A stretch of 64,000 bases of DNA from Sphingobium sp. JS3065 (GTDB taxonomy: Bacteria > Pseudomonadota > Alphaproteobacteria > Sphingomonadales > Sphingomonadaceae), in contig NZ_CP102664.1 of the NCBI RefSeq assembly GCF_026427355.1, forward strand, positions 3,103,501 through 3,167,500, in the 5' to 3' direction. Both the position numbers and the translations under genes were made by a program. The notes beneath the pieces were generated by a model. It saw only the letters and a list, made by a program, of their open reading frames with translations. It was not told where the DNA came from and did not search any database. The first letter of the stretch is position 1; the number at the start of each line of letters is the position of its first letter. This document shows positions 28,532 to 40,100 of the stretch, piece by piece.

Positions 28532-31500
28532 TTGCAAGAAGCGGAGTTTAAGGCTTGGCTTGCCGAGCGGGGAGCGAATACTGAAAGCGGTCGAAGCACT
28601 CGTGCCCATGCAGTTCGGACCATCGAGAATAACCTGTCTGCGTTAGGCTCTCCTCATTCGGATCTCGCCGACGCCTGGCAGGCTGACAAATTTGTACATT
28701 TACGTCAGCGTCTGAAGGCAATGCAGGCCGACTTTCAAAACGGCGGCAGTGATTTCAAGATACTCATGCCGCAGTCTAAGAGGCCGCTAAATCGATTGGC
28801 TAGCTGGCGCTCCTGGCTGGGCCAGTACGGGCAGTTTTTGGAAGGGGCGGTACTGGGCGATCGGTACGCCGACGCCATTCGACTGCACGTCCTTGAGAAC
28901 TACATTGAGCCGGCACGTGAGCGCGAAGAGGATAGCGTTGAGGTTCTCGTGCGCGACGTCAATGCGGCTCTCGGCCTGAAGGAGGCTTGGCCGAACATCT
29001 GCCAGGCTCTTGCCGGCCGCAAGTTTCGCGAAATGGCTGATGTGAGACTGGCTGAGCGTGTCGGAGCGAATATCAGCCCGGCAACTGTCTTATGTTTTGA
29101 TCTCGCGGCAAATGACGGTGACATCGAAGGGGAACTGCGTCAGCGATACGGCGTCCCGATTGTGGATACCGCTAAGATGCTGGCATTTGGCCTGCCAGAT
29201 GGGCGTCAGCTTGCGTGGGAGCGCACGGTCTCGGTAGCTCAAATTTGGATTGAAGACAGTGTCGATCGAGAGTCTTGCCCGCTTCCTATTCACCGCACGT
29301 ACCTTCCCACACAGGCGCGGCATTCTAATCTACCGCCTCGGCTGAAACATAGGGCGGCAAATGGACATAGGCCGCGACCCGTTTTGATCGTTCGCCCAGC
29401 GGATGCAGTGCAGCTTGTTGAACTGCTCGATTGGTATGAGGATGCCGGCCCCTATGTCGATCGTGACTGGCTCGACGGGTTGCGTTCTGAATTTCTTGAG
29501 CGCCACCCCGGGTTCGTAAGCTTCGAGGACGGCGCCAGTTATGCGTCTAATGAGGGCAGTAAAAGGCGCAATCTTGTACAACATGCGCAAGCTTTGGTAG
29601 GCCAATTCACGGGCGAAACGAAGAATGAGCCATCCTTAGGCGCATCGTTGCTCGACCTGCTCGTCGGCAAAGCCGGGGTGCCATGCGAGCTTCTTGATTG
29701 GCGGGTGATCAATATTGTCCAAGCGCTTCGGACTGACAATCCAGGAGTGGTGGAGCAAGCAGCTGAGGATCTGGCTCAGGTCGGGGACGACGTTGCCGGA
29801 GTCATGGCTTTCGTCGGCGCTACGTGGCCGCTGATGCTGCCTCATGCGCAAGCAAATCCGTATGCCGAAAGCCGGACGATATCGACCATGCTTCGGGCGT
29901 TGATCGCTCCCGAAGGAATGTTTGGCATCCGATCCACCCCCACGGACAACGCATGTTGGATGCTGAGCGGCAGCCCCGCTTTCGGCCCGAATCCATTGAG
30001 CGAAGGTGAGTTGGCCGGCGTGATGCGCCTTGTCCGCACGGTAGAGCGGATCATGCGTGACGAATGGCAGTGGGCGCCTCGCGATCTCTGGGACGTTCAA
30101 GGCTTTGTTTGGGAAACCTGCCAGAAGCGATTACCGGAACCCGAAGCGAAGGTCGGCGAGATCACCGGTGGGACCCCAATCTGGCTTGTGACTTCCCGTG
30201 ATGGGGACGCTGACGGGTTCGCCAGCTTCGTGGAACGTGGCACATGGCATCTGCTCTACGACAGCGACAGCAAGTATAATCATATGGTTCGCGAGATGCA
30301 GGCGGGCGACAGGATCGTCTTGCGAGACTACCTGCCAAACCAGCGAAATGCGCCATTTGAAACCAACGGTAAACCGGTCAGTGCCATGCGGATACGGGCA
30401 ACCGGGATTGTGACGGGCAAAGGGGAAGACGGTCGTCAGGTTCAAGTGGATTGGACCGTCTTGCCCGAGCCGCTGCTCTGGTGGCTCTACACCAACAACG
30501 ACACAATTTGGCGCCTTCGGCCTGAACGCGAGGCCGCACAGAAGCTTGCGGCGTTCATTTTTGAGGGCGAAGCGCAAGATTTCAATTGGTTCTTGAATTC
30601 ACCTTTTTGGCGTGATCGCCTCAACGCATCGCAGGATGACAATATAATGCTCAACCCGACCAATCTCATTCTCTATGGGCCTCCCGGCACCGGTAAGACC
30701 TACTCTACGGCCCGGGAAGCCGTGCGCTTGTGCGTTGGTTCGGCTGACTTCGCGGAAACGGCCGAGGGGAGGGCTGCTCTGATGGCTCGCTATCGGCAGC
30801 TCGAAGCGGAGAAGCGCATTGCGTTCGTCACCTTCCATCAGGCCTACGACTATGAAAATTTCGTGGAAGGTTTGCGGCCTGACGAAGATGCCGAAGAACA
30901 GGGAGCTGGTTTCCGGCTAAAGCCGTGTCCGGGCATTCTACGTGAGATTTGTGCGCTCGCTGAACATGCTCGGAAAAAGGCGGAAGCAGGCGAAACGGGT
31001 AGTGCGATCGATCTTTCCACCTGCCAATTTTGGAAGATGGGCTTGGGTGCCATTCGGCAGGAGGAAGAAGTTTACGAGGCGGCGCTAAAGGACGAATACA
31101 TCGCTTTGGGTTGGGGGAGAGCGGAAGATTGGAGCGATGACCGCTTCTCGACCGTAGAGGCGATCAAGTCCCATTGGTTGTCGCTGTTTCCTGAAAGCCA
31201 AGAGCCCAGCAATTGGACTCAGACCCACCGTTTCCGCAATGATATGGCGATAGGTGATATCGTCATTGTTCCTTTCGGCAATAGCGCGTTTCGAGCCGTG
31301 GGGCAGATCGTAGGCGATTACGAGTTCATCCCTGAAGCCGAAGGTTATTTTGCCCACCGGCGCAAGGTGAAATGGCTCATGACAGCTGATGAGCCGCTGC
31401 CTCTAGACGTTATCATCGACGGCAATTTCACTATGCGCACCGTTTACGAGATACCTCGTAAGCGCATCAACATTCCTGCATTGAGTCGTCTGCTTAAGGC

Positions 31501-32242
31501 CGATAAAGAGCCTGGCGAGTCGCCGATCGCTTCGACCAAGCCCGACGAATTTGTCTTAGTCATCGATGAAATCAATCGGGCGAACATATCAAAGGTATTT
31601 GGAGAGCTCATCACACTCCTAGAGCCGGACAAGCGGCTCGGCATGCCTAACGCTCTGACTGTACGATTGCCGTATTCGAAGGCAGAGTTCGGCGTGCCGG
31701 CGAACCTTCACGTCATTGGCACGATGAACACTGCCGACCGGTCTATAGCATTGCTCGATACTGCGCTTCGTCGCCGCTTTAAATTTCGCGAGATTGCCCC
31801 TGATCCGCAGCAACTCAAGGGTGTAGCTGAAGCGGTGAAACTGCCTCTCGTCCAGATATTAGAGACGATCAACGATCGGATTGAGTATCTGATCGATCGC
31901 GAGCACCGTATCGGACATGCCTTCTTCATGGGCTGCAATATGTCCGACGATGTTGTCGACGTGATGCGCGACAAGATCATTCCACTGCTTCAGGAGTATT
32001 TCTTCGAAGATTGGAGCCGCGTTCGGATGGTGCTTGGCGACGGGTTCATTGGCCAAGGAGTGATCAAGGCTCCACCTGGCATGGAGGGTATTAATCGCGA
32101 GCGTTGGTTTGTTCGAGATTTCTACAGTGCTGAACCGGAAATTTCCCTCTCTGACGCTTTCGCCCGTCTTCTGGGCAAAGGGGCAATTTTGTCAGCGGTC
32201 AACGAGGATGATGCGCCGGACGCGGAGAACGACGTCGCATGA
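28532..32242 (+). CDS. mcrB: McrB-type AAA+ restriction NTPase with two PUA/EVE-like modules
   Basis: The 1236-residue product is the motor of a modification-dependent restriction system. The AAA+ core shows Walker A ILYGPPGTGKTYS near residue 716, Walker B LVIDEINRANISKVF near 1008 and the sensor IGTMNTADRSIALLD near 1060, all typical for McrB. Residues 1-130 are helical. Residues about 547-665 (TPIWLVTSRDGDADGF, then ERGTWHLL) look like an EVE/PUA fold that could read modified bases. A second such fold (CQFWKMGLGAI to IVPFGNSAFRAVGQIVGDYE, about 828-935) is inserted between Walker A and B. The start is TTG 28532 behind GGGGGG; no ATG fits. It overlaps mcrC by four bases. Confidence 0.9.
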   Translation: MQEAEFKAWLAERGANTESGRSTRAHAVRTIENNLSALGSPHSDLADAWQADKFVHLRQRLKAMQADFQNGGSDFKILMPQSKRPLNRLASWRSWLGQYGQFLEGAVLGDRYADAIRLHVLENYIEPAREREEDSVEVLVRDVNAALGLKEAWPNICQALAGRKFREMADVRLAERVGANISPATVLCFDLAANDGDIEGELRQRYGVPIVDTAKMLAFGLPDGRQLAWERTVSVAQIWIEDSVDRESCPLPIHRTYLPTQARHSNLPPRLKHRAANGHRPRPVLIVRPADAVQLVELLDWYEDAGPYVDRDWLDGLRSEFLERHPGFVSFEDGASYASNEGSKRRNLVQHAQALVGQFTGETKNEPSLGASLLDLLVGKAGVPCELLDWRVINIVQALRTDNPGVVEQAAEDLAQVGDDVAGVMAFVGATWPLMLPHAQANPYAESRTISTMLRALIAPEGMFGIRSTPTDNACWMLSGSPAFGPNPLSEGELAGVMRLVRTVERIMRDEWQWAPRDLWDVQGFVWETCQKRLPEPEAKVGEITGGTPIWLVTSRDGDADGFASFVERGTWHLLYDSDSKYNHMVREMQAGDRIVLRDYLPNQRNAPFETNGKPVSAMRIRATGIVTGKGEDGRQVQVDWTVLPEPLLWWLYTNNDTIWRLRPEREAAQKLAAFIFEGEAQDFNWFLNSPFWRDRLNASQDDNIMLNPTNLILYGPPGTGKTYSTAREAVRLCVGSADFAETAEGRAALMARYRQLEAEKRIAFVTFHQAYDYENFVEGLRPDEDAEEQGAGFRLKPCPGILREICALAEHARKKAEAGETGSAIDLSTCQFWKMGLGAIRQEEEVYEAALKDEYIALGWGRAEDWSDDRFSTVEAIKSHWLSLFPESQEPSNWTQTHRFRNDMAIGDIVIVPFGNSAFRAVGQIVGDYEFIPEAEGYFAHRRKVKWLMTADEPLPLDVIIDGNFTMRTVYEIPRKRINIPALSRLLKADKEPGESPIASTKPDEFVLVIDEINRANISKVFGELITLLEPDKRLGMPNALTVRLPYSKAEFGVPANLHVIGTMNTADRSIALLDTALRRRFKFREIAPDPQQLKGVAEAVKLPLVQILETINDRIEYLIDREHRIGHAFFMGCNMSDDVVDVMRDKIIPLLQEYFFEDWSRVRMVLGDGFIGQGVIKAPPGMEGINRERWFVRDFYSAEPEISLSDAFARLLGKGAILSAVNEDDAPDAENDVA

Positions 32243-33570
32243 CGCATCTCCACGTGCCCGAGTGGGGACGAGTAGCAATCGGTCCAGATGGCTTTTCCCT
32301 GGCGCAGGCTGAGGCGCTGCTGGCTGCCGCTCGGGCACATCCGATGGGTGGAGAGGATGGGAGCGCCATCCTGACCGATCATCGTCATCACCTGCGGGCC
32401 AAACAGATGGTGGGCGTCATCGCCGCACCAGGTTGCAGCTTAGAAATCTTGCCGAAAGTCGATCCTGAGGCCGAACTGGGTGATCTCCCGACGGTTCGGT
32501 CCCGCCTGATTTGCTTGCTGGACTTGGCGCTGGGGCTGAACTTGGCGGACGGTGCTCAGGCAGCCTTGGCTCACGGCGCCGAAAACCTGCTCGATATTTT
32601 GATCCGCCACTTTGCGCAGCGGCTGTTAGGCTTAGCTCGCCGAGGCTTGCCTCGCGCTTATCAAGCCCGCGCTGAAGATCTGCCGACACTCCGCGGAAAG
32701 CTCGATATTGTCCGCCAACTGACAGTTCATGTGGGGCGCCCGGATCGGCTCGCCTGCCGCTTTGATGTGCTGTCTAGCGACACACCGCTGATGCAGGTGA
32801 TGAAAGCAGCCGTGGTCTTTCTGTCTCGGTTGGCCCGCGCGCACGACACGCGCCGACTGCTAGAAGAACTGCGCTTCGTTCTGGCAGATGTCGCAGATGT
32901 ACCTATTTCCGCACTTCCCTGGGAGAAGGTCAGGATTGATCGCACCAGTCAGCGGTGGGAAACTGTCTTCGCTTTGGCGAAATTGCTGCTCAGGCGTGAT
33001 TGGCAGGGAACGACTTACGATCATCGATCACACAACGGCATAACGCTTCTCTTTCCAATGAATGACCTTTTCGAAGCAGCGGTCGCTGCCCTGCTACGGC
33101 GGGCTTTGTCAGGAAGCGGCATCAGCGTCGTGGAGCAGGGAGGCCTTCGTCATTGTTTGGGCGAATGGACAAAAGATGAGGATTGTGAGGGCCACGTGTT
33201 CCAAACACGACCTGATATCCTTCTTCGCCGTGGAGGGAAGGACCTCGCCATTATCGATACCAAATGGAAATGTCTTACCCCGGATGCTTCGGTTGCAAAG
33301 AGGGGGGTGGCCCAGGGCGATGTGTACCAGATGATGGCTTATTCTCGTCTCTATCAGTGCGATCGCCTGATGTTACTCTATCCCGCAGTCGCGGGGAACG
33401 GAACGGCTGTCAGCCACCGCTTCGGCATAGCGGGGGGGCGGGAAATGCTGGCGCTGGGAGTAGTCGATTTGACGGCGCAGATGAACCTCGTCCAAAACGA
33501 ATTGAAAAAACTGATTTTCGACTTTCTGCCTCGTGAACTCGAGAGTGATCTGAAGTTGGCTACAGCATGA
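32239..33570 (+). CDS. mcrC: McrC-type nuclease subunit
   Basis: The 443-residue product partners with McrB and carries the cutting site. The N-terminal McrC domain (VIAAPGCSLEILPKV) is followed by the helical YARAEDLPTLRGKLD-like section, which binds McrB. The PD-(D/E)XK site is at the C-terminus: TRPDILLRRGGKDLAIIDTKWK near residue 320-340, with Asp, Asp and Lys in the usual places, then GDVYQMMAYSRLY. The ATG overlaps the mcrB stop (ATGA), so expression is coupled in a fixed ratio. Confidence 0.94.
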   Translation: MTHLHVPEWGRVAIGPDGFSLAQAEALLAAARAHPMGGEDGSAILTDHRHHLRAKQMVGVIAAPGCSLEILPKVDPEAELGDLPTVRSRLICLLDLALGLNLADGAQAALAHGAENLLDILIRHFAQRLLGLARRGLPRAYQARAEDLPTLRGKLDIVRQLTVHVGRPDRLACRFDVLSSDTPLMQVMKAAVVFLSRLARAHDTRRLLEELRFVLADVADVPISALPWEKVRIDRTSQRWETVFALAKLLLRRDWQGTTYDHRSHNGITLLFPMNDLFEAAVAALLRRALSGSGISVVEQGGLRHCLGEWTKDEDCEGHVFQTRPDILLRRGGKDLAIIDTKWKCLTPDASVAKRGVAQGDVYQMMAYSRLYQCDRLMLLYPAVAGNGTAVSHRFGIAGGREMLALGVVDLTAQMNLVQNELKKLIFDFLPRELESDLKLATA

Positions 33571-34124
33571 TCGGTCTACGTTCGGTGCGATGCAACGTCC
33601 CTGCGCCGATCTGATCAGCCCTTCCTCGGCGGCAGGGCCCAGCACTCTTGCATCGTACTGCGTAGTGGAAAGGCTGCCCGGCGGGACAAGAACTAAAATT
33701 TGCCGATGCGTAAGTAAATCAACTTTTCGGCAGTAGCTGTCTGTGCAACAGATCCGATGTTGGTTCTGTTGGCAGTCGAGAAGGGGGCATTCTGATTGAT
33801 AGCTGCATCTCGTCAAAGCACCCGCTGGTTTGCGCCATTTACCCAAGCGCACGGAATTCGAGGCGAATGATGGTGCGACCAATTTTGTCGCTTGATCGTG
33901 CCACGCTGTAGCGCATGTCAAGAATCCATCAATTCAGCGCCAGCTGCCGTCAACCGTGGCCCCCGTGCCCTGTATATGGGCGGAGCGTAATCTCGCTCAG
34001 ATCTTCGTGATCGCTGGCGGTTCGGTAGCGGCACGGAGTTTGTGGCGCTTACAACCTAGCAGCCATCGGTGAAATCTCGCATCTGATGAATAATTGGCCT
34101 CAGAAACTCTTGAGTTGAAATTGC
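33571..34124. other. 554-base non-coding stretch upstream of the double-GHKL operon
   Basis: I see no gene here on either strand. It should hold the promoter of the 34125-44034 operon. A 16-base motif GCGACCAATTTTGTCG (33875-33890), with GCGAC/GTCGC arms when the next base is included, occurs again at 61675-61690 upstream of the dGTPase gene. Confidence 0.5.
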
Positions 34125-37100
34125 ATGACCGCACTGAAGACCACGCCGCAGGCGACCATACAGCAGATCCAGACCTTGCTCTCGGAAAGTTACGGATCGG
34201 GCTTCACGATCTTCAAGGAACTAATTCAGAACGCTGATGATGTAGGCGCTACTCGGCTTCTCTTGGCCGGGCACGACGGCTTCCCTGATGCTGACAACGT
34301 GCTGTTGCGTGCGCCTGGGATCTTTGTCGCCAATGATGGTCCGGTGAGTTCGAGCAACTGGGAGGGATTGCAACTGGCTGCCGGCGGCAGTAAGGGTGGT
34401 GACGGCCAGGCGGTCGGCCGCTTCGGTTTAGGCCAGAAGGCGCTTTACCACCTGTGCGATGCATATCCCGTGTTCGCCCGGATCGATGGCGGTCCTAAGC
34501 CGACCACGATGATCCTCAATCCGTATGAGGAAATCGCTGAGGCCGATCACGCCCGCGCATGGAAGTCGCTTTCGGCGAAGGATGAAATGCTGTTGGCTGA
34601 TTGGGCCGATGGTCAGGGGATGGCGATGGGGCTCGTTCTCTACATCCCGTTGCGCACTGATACGCTGCGGCCCAGTTCTGACTCCCGGATTAGCCTGACC
34701 AGAGCGCAATGGAATCCTCGCGACGCATTGAAGGATATTGTAGATGGCGAGCAGCTCCACGCCACAATAAGTTGCCTGCGTCACCTCGTGCGGATCGACA
34801 TCGAATGCCCGGGCGAAATTTCCTGGCGCGCCGAAGTTCAGCCGGGGGGCACGCGCCTCTCCGGCCCTGGCGATGACGCCCAGCGTCAGATGGAGGCAGC
34901 GTTTGGGGGGCGCTTCACTGTAAACGGGAAAGCGTGCGAGGTACATGGCGCCCAGCGCAGCCTCACCGATGGAACGGCTGTGACGCTGAGGCAAGAAGGT
35001 GACTGGCCCTCTGCTTGGACGTTGACCGGGCTGGACAAGGCGAAAGCCACGCCACATGGAGCGTCGATCATTTGCCGGCACCCGGTAGGTCCCGGCAAGT
35101 CCGCGCGACTACGCATATGGCAGGGTGTCTATCTGCCGCTCGGTGACCCGGCCAAGGACCGCAGTGTCGTACTTGGCGATCCCGCGCTGCTAGGAAATGA
35201 AAATGTCGACATCGTCGTCCACGGCGACTTCTTTGTGTCGAGCAATCGCGCGAGTATTCTTGTTAACGACGGTAACAGGGGGCAGGACGCGATCAAGCTC
35301 CGCTGGAACGAAGCCTTGCAGGCCGAAGCTTCGCTCCCGTGCGTGCTCGACGCTGTGGCTCAGGCGGTCCTCGGCATCAAAGCCAACAACGACCGCTATG
35401 AGCTGATTCGCGCTCTTGGTGAAAGTCGTTGGTGGCGGGAGAGGGCGAGAGCGATTTGCGGAGGTCGCGCGCTGGTGCGGAGACTCGATGGGAGCGATAG
35501 CAACTGGCGCATCGAGAAGGCGACGCAACTGCGCCCAATGCCTTCGTCCGAGGCAACTCGCCCGCGCCGCCTCACGGAGGCGTGGAAGGGCTTTCTTGAT
35601 TGGTGCACAGCAAATGAGTTCGTGCTCGCGCAAGGCGTCACGCTCGGCGAAGCGCGCCCTGCGTGGGAGGATCGTGAGCTGGCCGAGTTGGTAGCCGGCT
35701 TCGCCCCAGCATCTCTATCGAGCAAGGATGCCGCCAATACATTGGTCGAAATTCTCGATTACAATGCCAGCACGGGCGGCGGCGAGATTGGTCCGTTGGC
35801 CCGGGCCGCAATGGCGAATGCGTTTCGCGCTGCCATGCGCAATGGCACGAAGTTGGCGCCGATGGCCCAGCTCAGGCGACTGACATTGCATCTGCCGCAC
35901 GATCAGGTGCTCGTCCTCCCCAAGTCGGTGACCGATCCGGAGTTGCTCGCTCGCCTTGCAGAACTTCCAGACACATTGTGCATTCGCGCAGAATGGATAA
36001 GCGAGGAGCAGGCGAAGCAAACGCGTAGGCTTGCGCGTGACGAAGCAGTGTCGTTGCTGGCTGTGCTTGAATCGGTGACCCAGCGGCCGAGCCGCATCTT
36101 CGATCAGGCGCTCGCACTCATCGGACTTGTTCTGCAGAACGGCCTGACGCTTGCCGAACTGGCGCGCGACAGCAAGGCAGCATCGCTGAAGGTCATCCCC
36201 GTTGTGCGGGTTGATGATCGAGCAGACATCATGCTCTCCCCCGCGGAAGTCCTCGACCTCATGCGCGAGAAGCTGCTGTTCCACCATGGCCCGCAGTCGC
36301 AGCTTGAAAAGCTTGCCAGCGCGATTGTTGAGCCGGTGATCTACCACTTGCGGCAGAATATCGCGCTCCCCCCGCCGCCGGGCATGTCGTTGGCTTCGTC
36401 GAACACGGTATCCGACAAGGTCGCGGTGCTGGGAAAAGTTCTGCAATTCGGCCCGATTTCAGCGCGGGTCGAACTGTTCAAGGAATTGCGCGAACACATG
36501 CCGGCACCGCTGATGCGGCGGCTGATAACGGGCGAACCGGGCCTACGTGATCAGGTCACGTTGGCGCGGCTTGTCGGCTTGCCTGTGGCGCTGGGATCTC
36601 TCGTCCATAAATTGATGGCGGATGATGTCTCAATCCGTCTGCTTGACCCGGCCATCGCCGACAAGCTCGGCCACGAGGAGGCGCGCAAGACCGACATTGA
36701 GGATCTCGATCTGGCCTGGCTCGGTGAACAGCTGGTGCGCCGGCGCAGCTTCGTCGAGCCATTTAGCGAAAATCAGGCTGAAACTTTACTTACGTCGGGC
36801 CTCTCGAAAGAAGTCCTAATGCAATTGGCGTTGCACCGGGCGATGAATGAGGAGGGACTGCACCGTGCGGACACCCTGCTTCGAGGTGGGCTCAATGCCG
36901 TGCCCGTGACCATGCGAAGGCTCGTGCGGATTTTGGACCCTTGGCCTGATCCGCGCGCCTCTGCCGTGCAAAATGCCCTCATAGTCGGATGGAGTCCGCA
37001 GCGCCAGGTTAGGCTCGCGCTAGACAGTGCCGAACCGCATCGGTTCTGCTCGGAGATAGCCGAGGTGCTGGGCAGTATCGCGTCACTCGAGGATTCGATG

Positions 37101-40100
37101 GATGCGGATCTGCGTGATCGGGCTTGGTTGGCGGTGGATGGGCGCGGCCGTGCGCCGCGCGATGTGCTCGACCTGCCGACTTGCGCTGCCGATGCGTGGA
37201 CCCAGGTGATGGCTGCACAGACCCCGGTCCTCCGCGAGCAATTGTCCCCCGACCTGCTTTCGGCGCTTGATCGCCATCGCCTCGTCGACGATCGAGCAAC
37301 GGCTTTCCGCCGGGTGCTGCGCGACGCGGCCGAAAGCCGCCTGGCGGGGTTGATCGTGGATACGTTGAACTGGCGGGCGGATCTGACAAAGCTTGCGCAC
37401 GCGCGCTGCGACCTGGCCGAAGGCGCTTGGCCGATCGTTGCTAGTACGCTCCGCAACTTTCCGGATGAGGAGGCGCTACGAGCGGTCATGGCCGGCATCC
37501 GCTTTGCCGCCCCCGATCTCGATGCCGTCGTCGACCAACTCAATGCGCTGGCCGGAATCGCCGGGCGCGATGGTCAGGTCGGTGAGGCCGCCCGCAGGTT
37601 GTGGCGCGCCGGTTTTGAGAAGCATGCCCCAGACCTGCGTACCGAAACCGATTTTCTGCCCGCCGATGTGCTGGTGGAAAGCGAGGCCGGTCGCTTTGCC
37701 CGTGCCGACGAACTGGCCCTCTCTGCCTCAGGTGTGGAACCGCGCGATCTGTTAGCGCGGCAATGGCGGTTCGATGTGCCTGCCGATCATTCGCCGGCCG
37801 CATTTGGCAAAGAGGTAGCGTGCCGGCCGATCGGGGACATGGTTGAGGCGCTGTTCAAGCCGTTCCAGCCCTTCCACGAACTGCACACTGCGGTGCTAAT
37901 GGTTCTGGCCATGTTGGGGCGCGAAAAGGCCATTCGCCGGGTCGCTAGCCAATTCATGGGCAATCCCGGTTTCGACGACATATGTGCAGACCTTGATGAC
38001 CGGTCGCGCCGACAACTGGGCTTGTACGATCCGCTGGCGGAGCACATGGCGCGCCTGCGCCTGATGGTAGTTCCGGTGCAGGACGGCCAGGCACTGACGC
38101 TGTCAGCCGCGGGCACGACCATGCTGGCTGCTGCCGAGCGGGAAGGCGCGCTGCTCTACGGCTGTTTGAAGACGGGCGATGGGGTCCATAGTTGGCAGCT
38201 GACAATGTCGCCGATCGAACCCCGGGATCTAACGCACGCCACAAATCTGCTGCGCGATGCGGTGAAAAAGCTCGTCGAACCGATCGGTATGCGGATGCAA
38301 AACCAGTCTAGCACGGTGCTGGCCCAGTTCGATGGCTACCTCGCCTCCGACCAAGCAACTCTTGACGAACTAATCGCCGACATCCGCGACGGCTTGGCCG
38401 AGCGGATCAAGAAGCTGACTCGCGGAACTTATCTCAAATCGGCATTGAGCCGCTACGACGACGACCGCAAACAGGGCCGCCACGAACAGGACGATACCGC
38501 TGCGCGGCAGCGCGCCAAGGACAATCTGTGGGCAGCGATCTCTCGCCCGGAGGCAGGCAAGGAATTGCTCGCGTCGGTCCGAGAGAAGATGTTGCGGCGC
38601 AACTACGCGCCATCGCGGACGCTATTCGAGCTCTTCCAGAACGCGGTCGATGCGGCCCGTCAGAAAGGCCAGCCTTCCGACGTTCGCGTCGAGGCTGAAC
38701 GCGACGAAACGGGCGCGATTTGCCACCTTCGCTTCATCCACTGGGGGCGGCCGGTCAACGTGCCGGGCGGCCCGCTGACGCCTGCCCGCTATGCGCGCGA
38801 TCTCGATAATATGCTCGATCTCGACTCATCTGAGAAGGAAGCCGATCACGGCAAGCACGGCCTTGGCTTCAAGACGACCCACATGTTGAGCGACAATGTG
38901 GGTGTCGCTAGCGGGCGGCTGCGCTTTCGCATCGAAGGTGGATTGATTCCTAAAAATTGGGAAGATGGCCGTGCTCTTCAGCAGTTGCATAACACCAAAG
39001 ACGCGCAGGCGACGATCATCGATATGCCGATTTCCCCCGGTTTGGAGCATGCTGCAGCCGATGCGTGGAACTGCTTCGTTGAGGTCGCACCGTTCCTGCC
39101 CGTTACCGCGCCAGAAATCGGCGAAATCGTGATCAAGGACGGCGGCGAAACCCGTAGTGGCGAAGCCGCCGTCACTGAGGTCGCTCCAGGTATCGCTGCG
39201 GTTCAGTATGGCCACGATCAGCGCTCTTTGCGCCTTGATCTTGGCCGCCAGCATTATCTCTACATCAAGCTCATCGCGGGTACGCCAGTGCCGTTCGCCA
39301 AAGGGTGGAGCCGGCTGTGGAACCTTGCTCCGCTGGATGGCGAGACGGTGAACGCCGCGTGGTTGATTGACGGCCGGTTTGAGATGGACCAGGGGCGACG
39401 CGGGCTCCATGGTCAGGGAGAAGACAAACGCCGCGCTATGCGCGCGCTTGGGGCCCCGCTTGGTGATCGGCTAGTCGAATTTTTTCAGGGCTGGGACGAG
39501 ATAGCGCCTATAGCTGGGCTGGCTGTCGATGGTCGCGACGATTTCTTCGCGCTCTTAATCGACCGCATGATCGATGACACGCATGACCAACTTGCCCTTG
39601 AACTGCATGGGCGAGTTGGGCAGTCTCTCCAAGTTGGCGCATTGCGCGGACTGGCTGCGCTCGTCGATGCATGTCCGGTGGTACCACTGTCCGGAGGCGG
39701 TCTGGTTTGCGCTGATGAGGTTGAGGGCGTCTATCGAAATACCCTAGCAGATCCCGCGACATTGCAGTGCGTTAGAGCTTGGGGCGATGAACTCGGTTTT
39801 CACAACCACGCGATAAACGCGGGGTGGGCCGCAAATCTAGAGGCACTCGGCTTCGACAAGGTGGCCGGGATCGATCTTGGCGTACTCGCAGAGCGGCTGT
39901 TCTCCGGTGGCGGTGTTGATCCGGTTCGTGCTGCGGCGTTCGGCACGGTGTTCAATTCGAGTGAACGCCAGAATTGGCATCCTGAGGAGCGCCAGCGGGC
40001 GGAACGCGCGTTGCGCGATGTTCTACTGCTGCCTGAGGACGGCAGCTATGTGCGTTCTAACCAGTTATTGTTCCCGCAAGACACACGCGAGACTCAGGAG

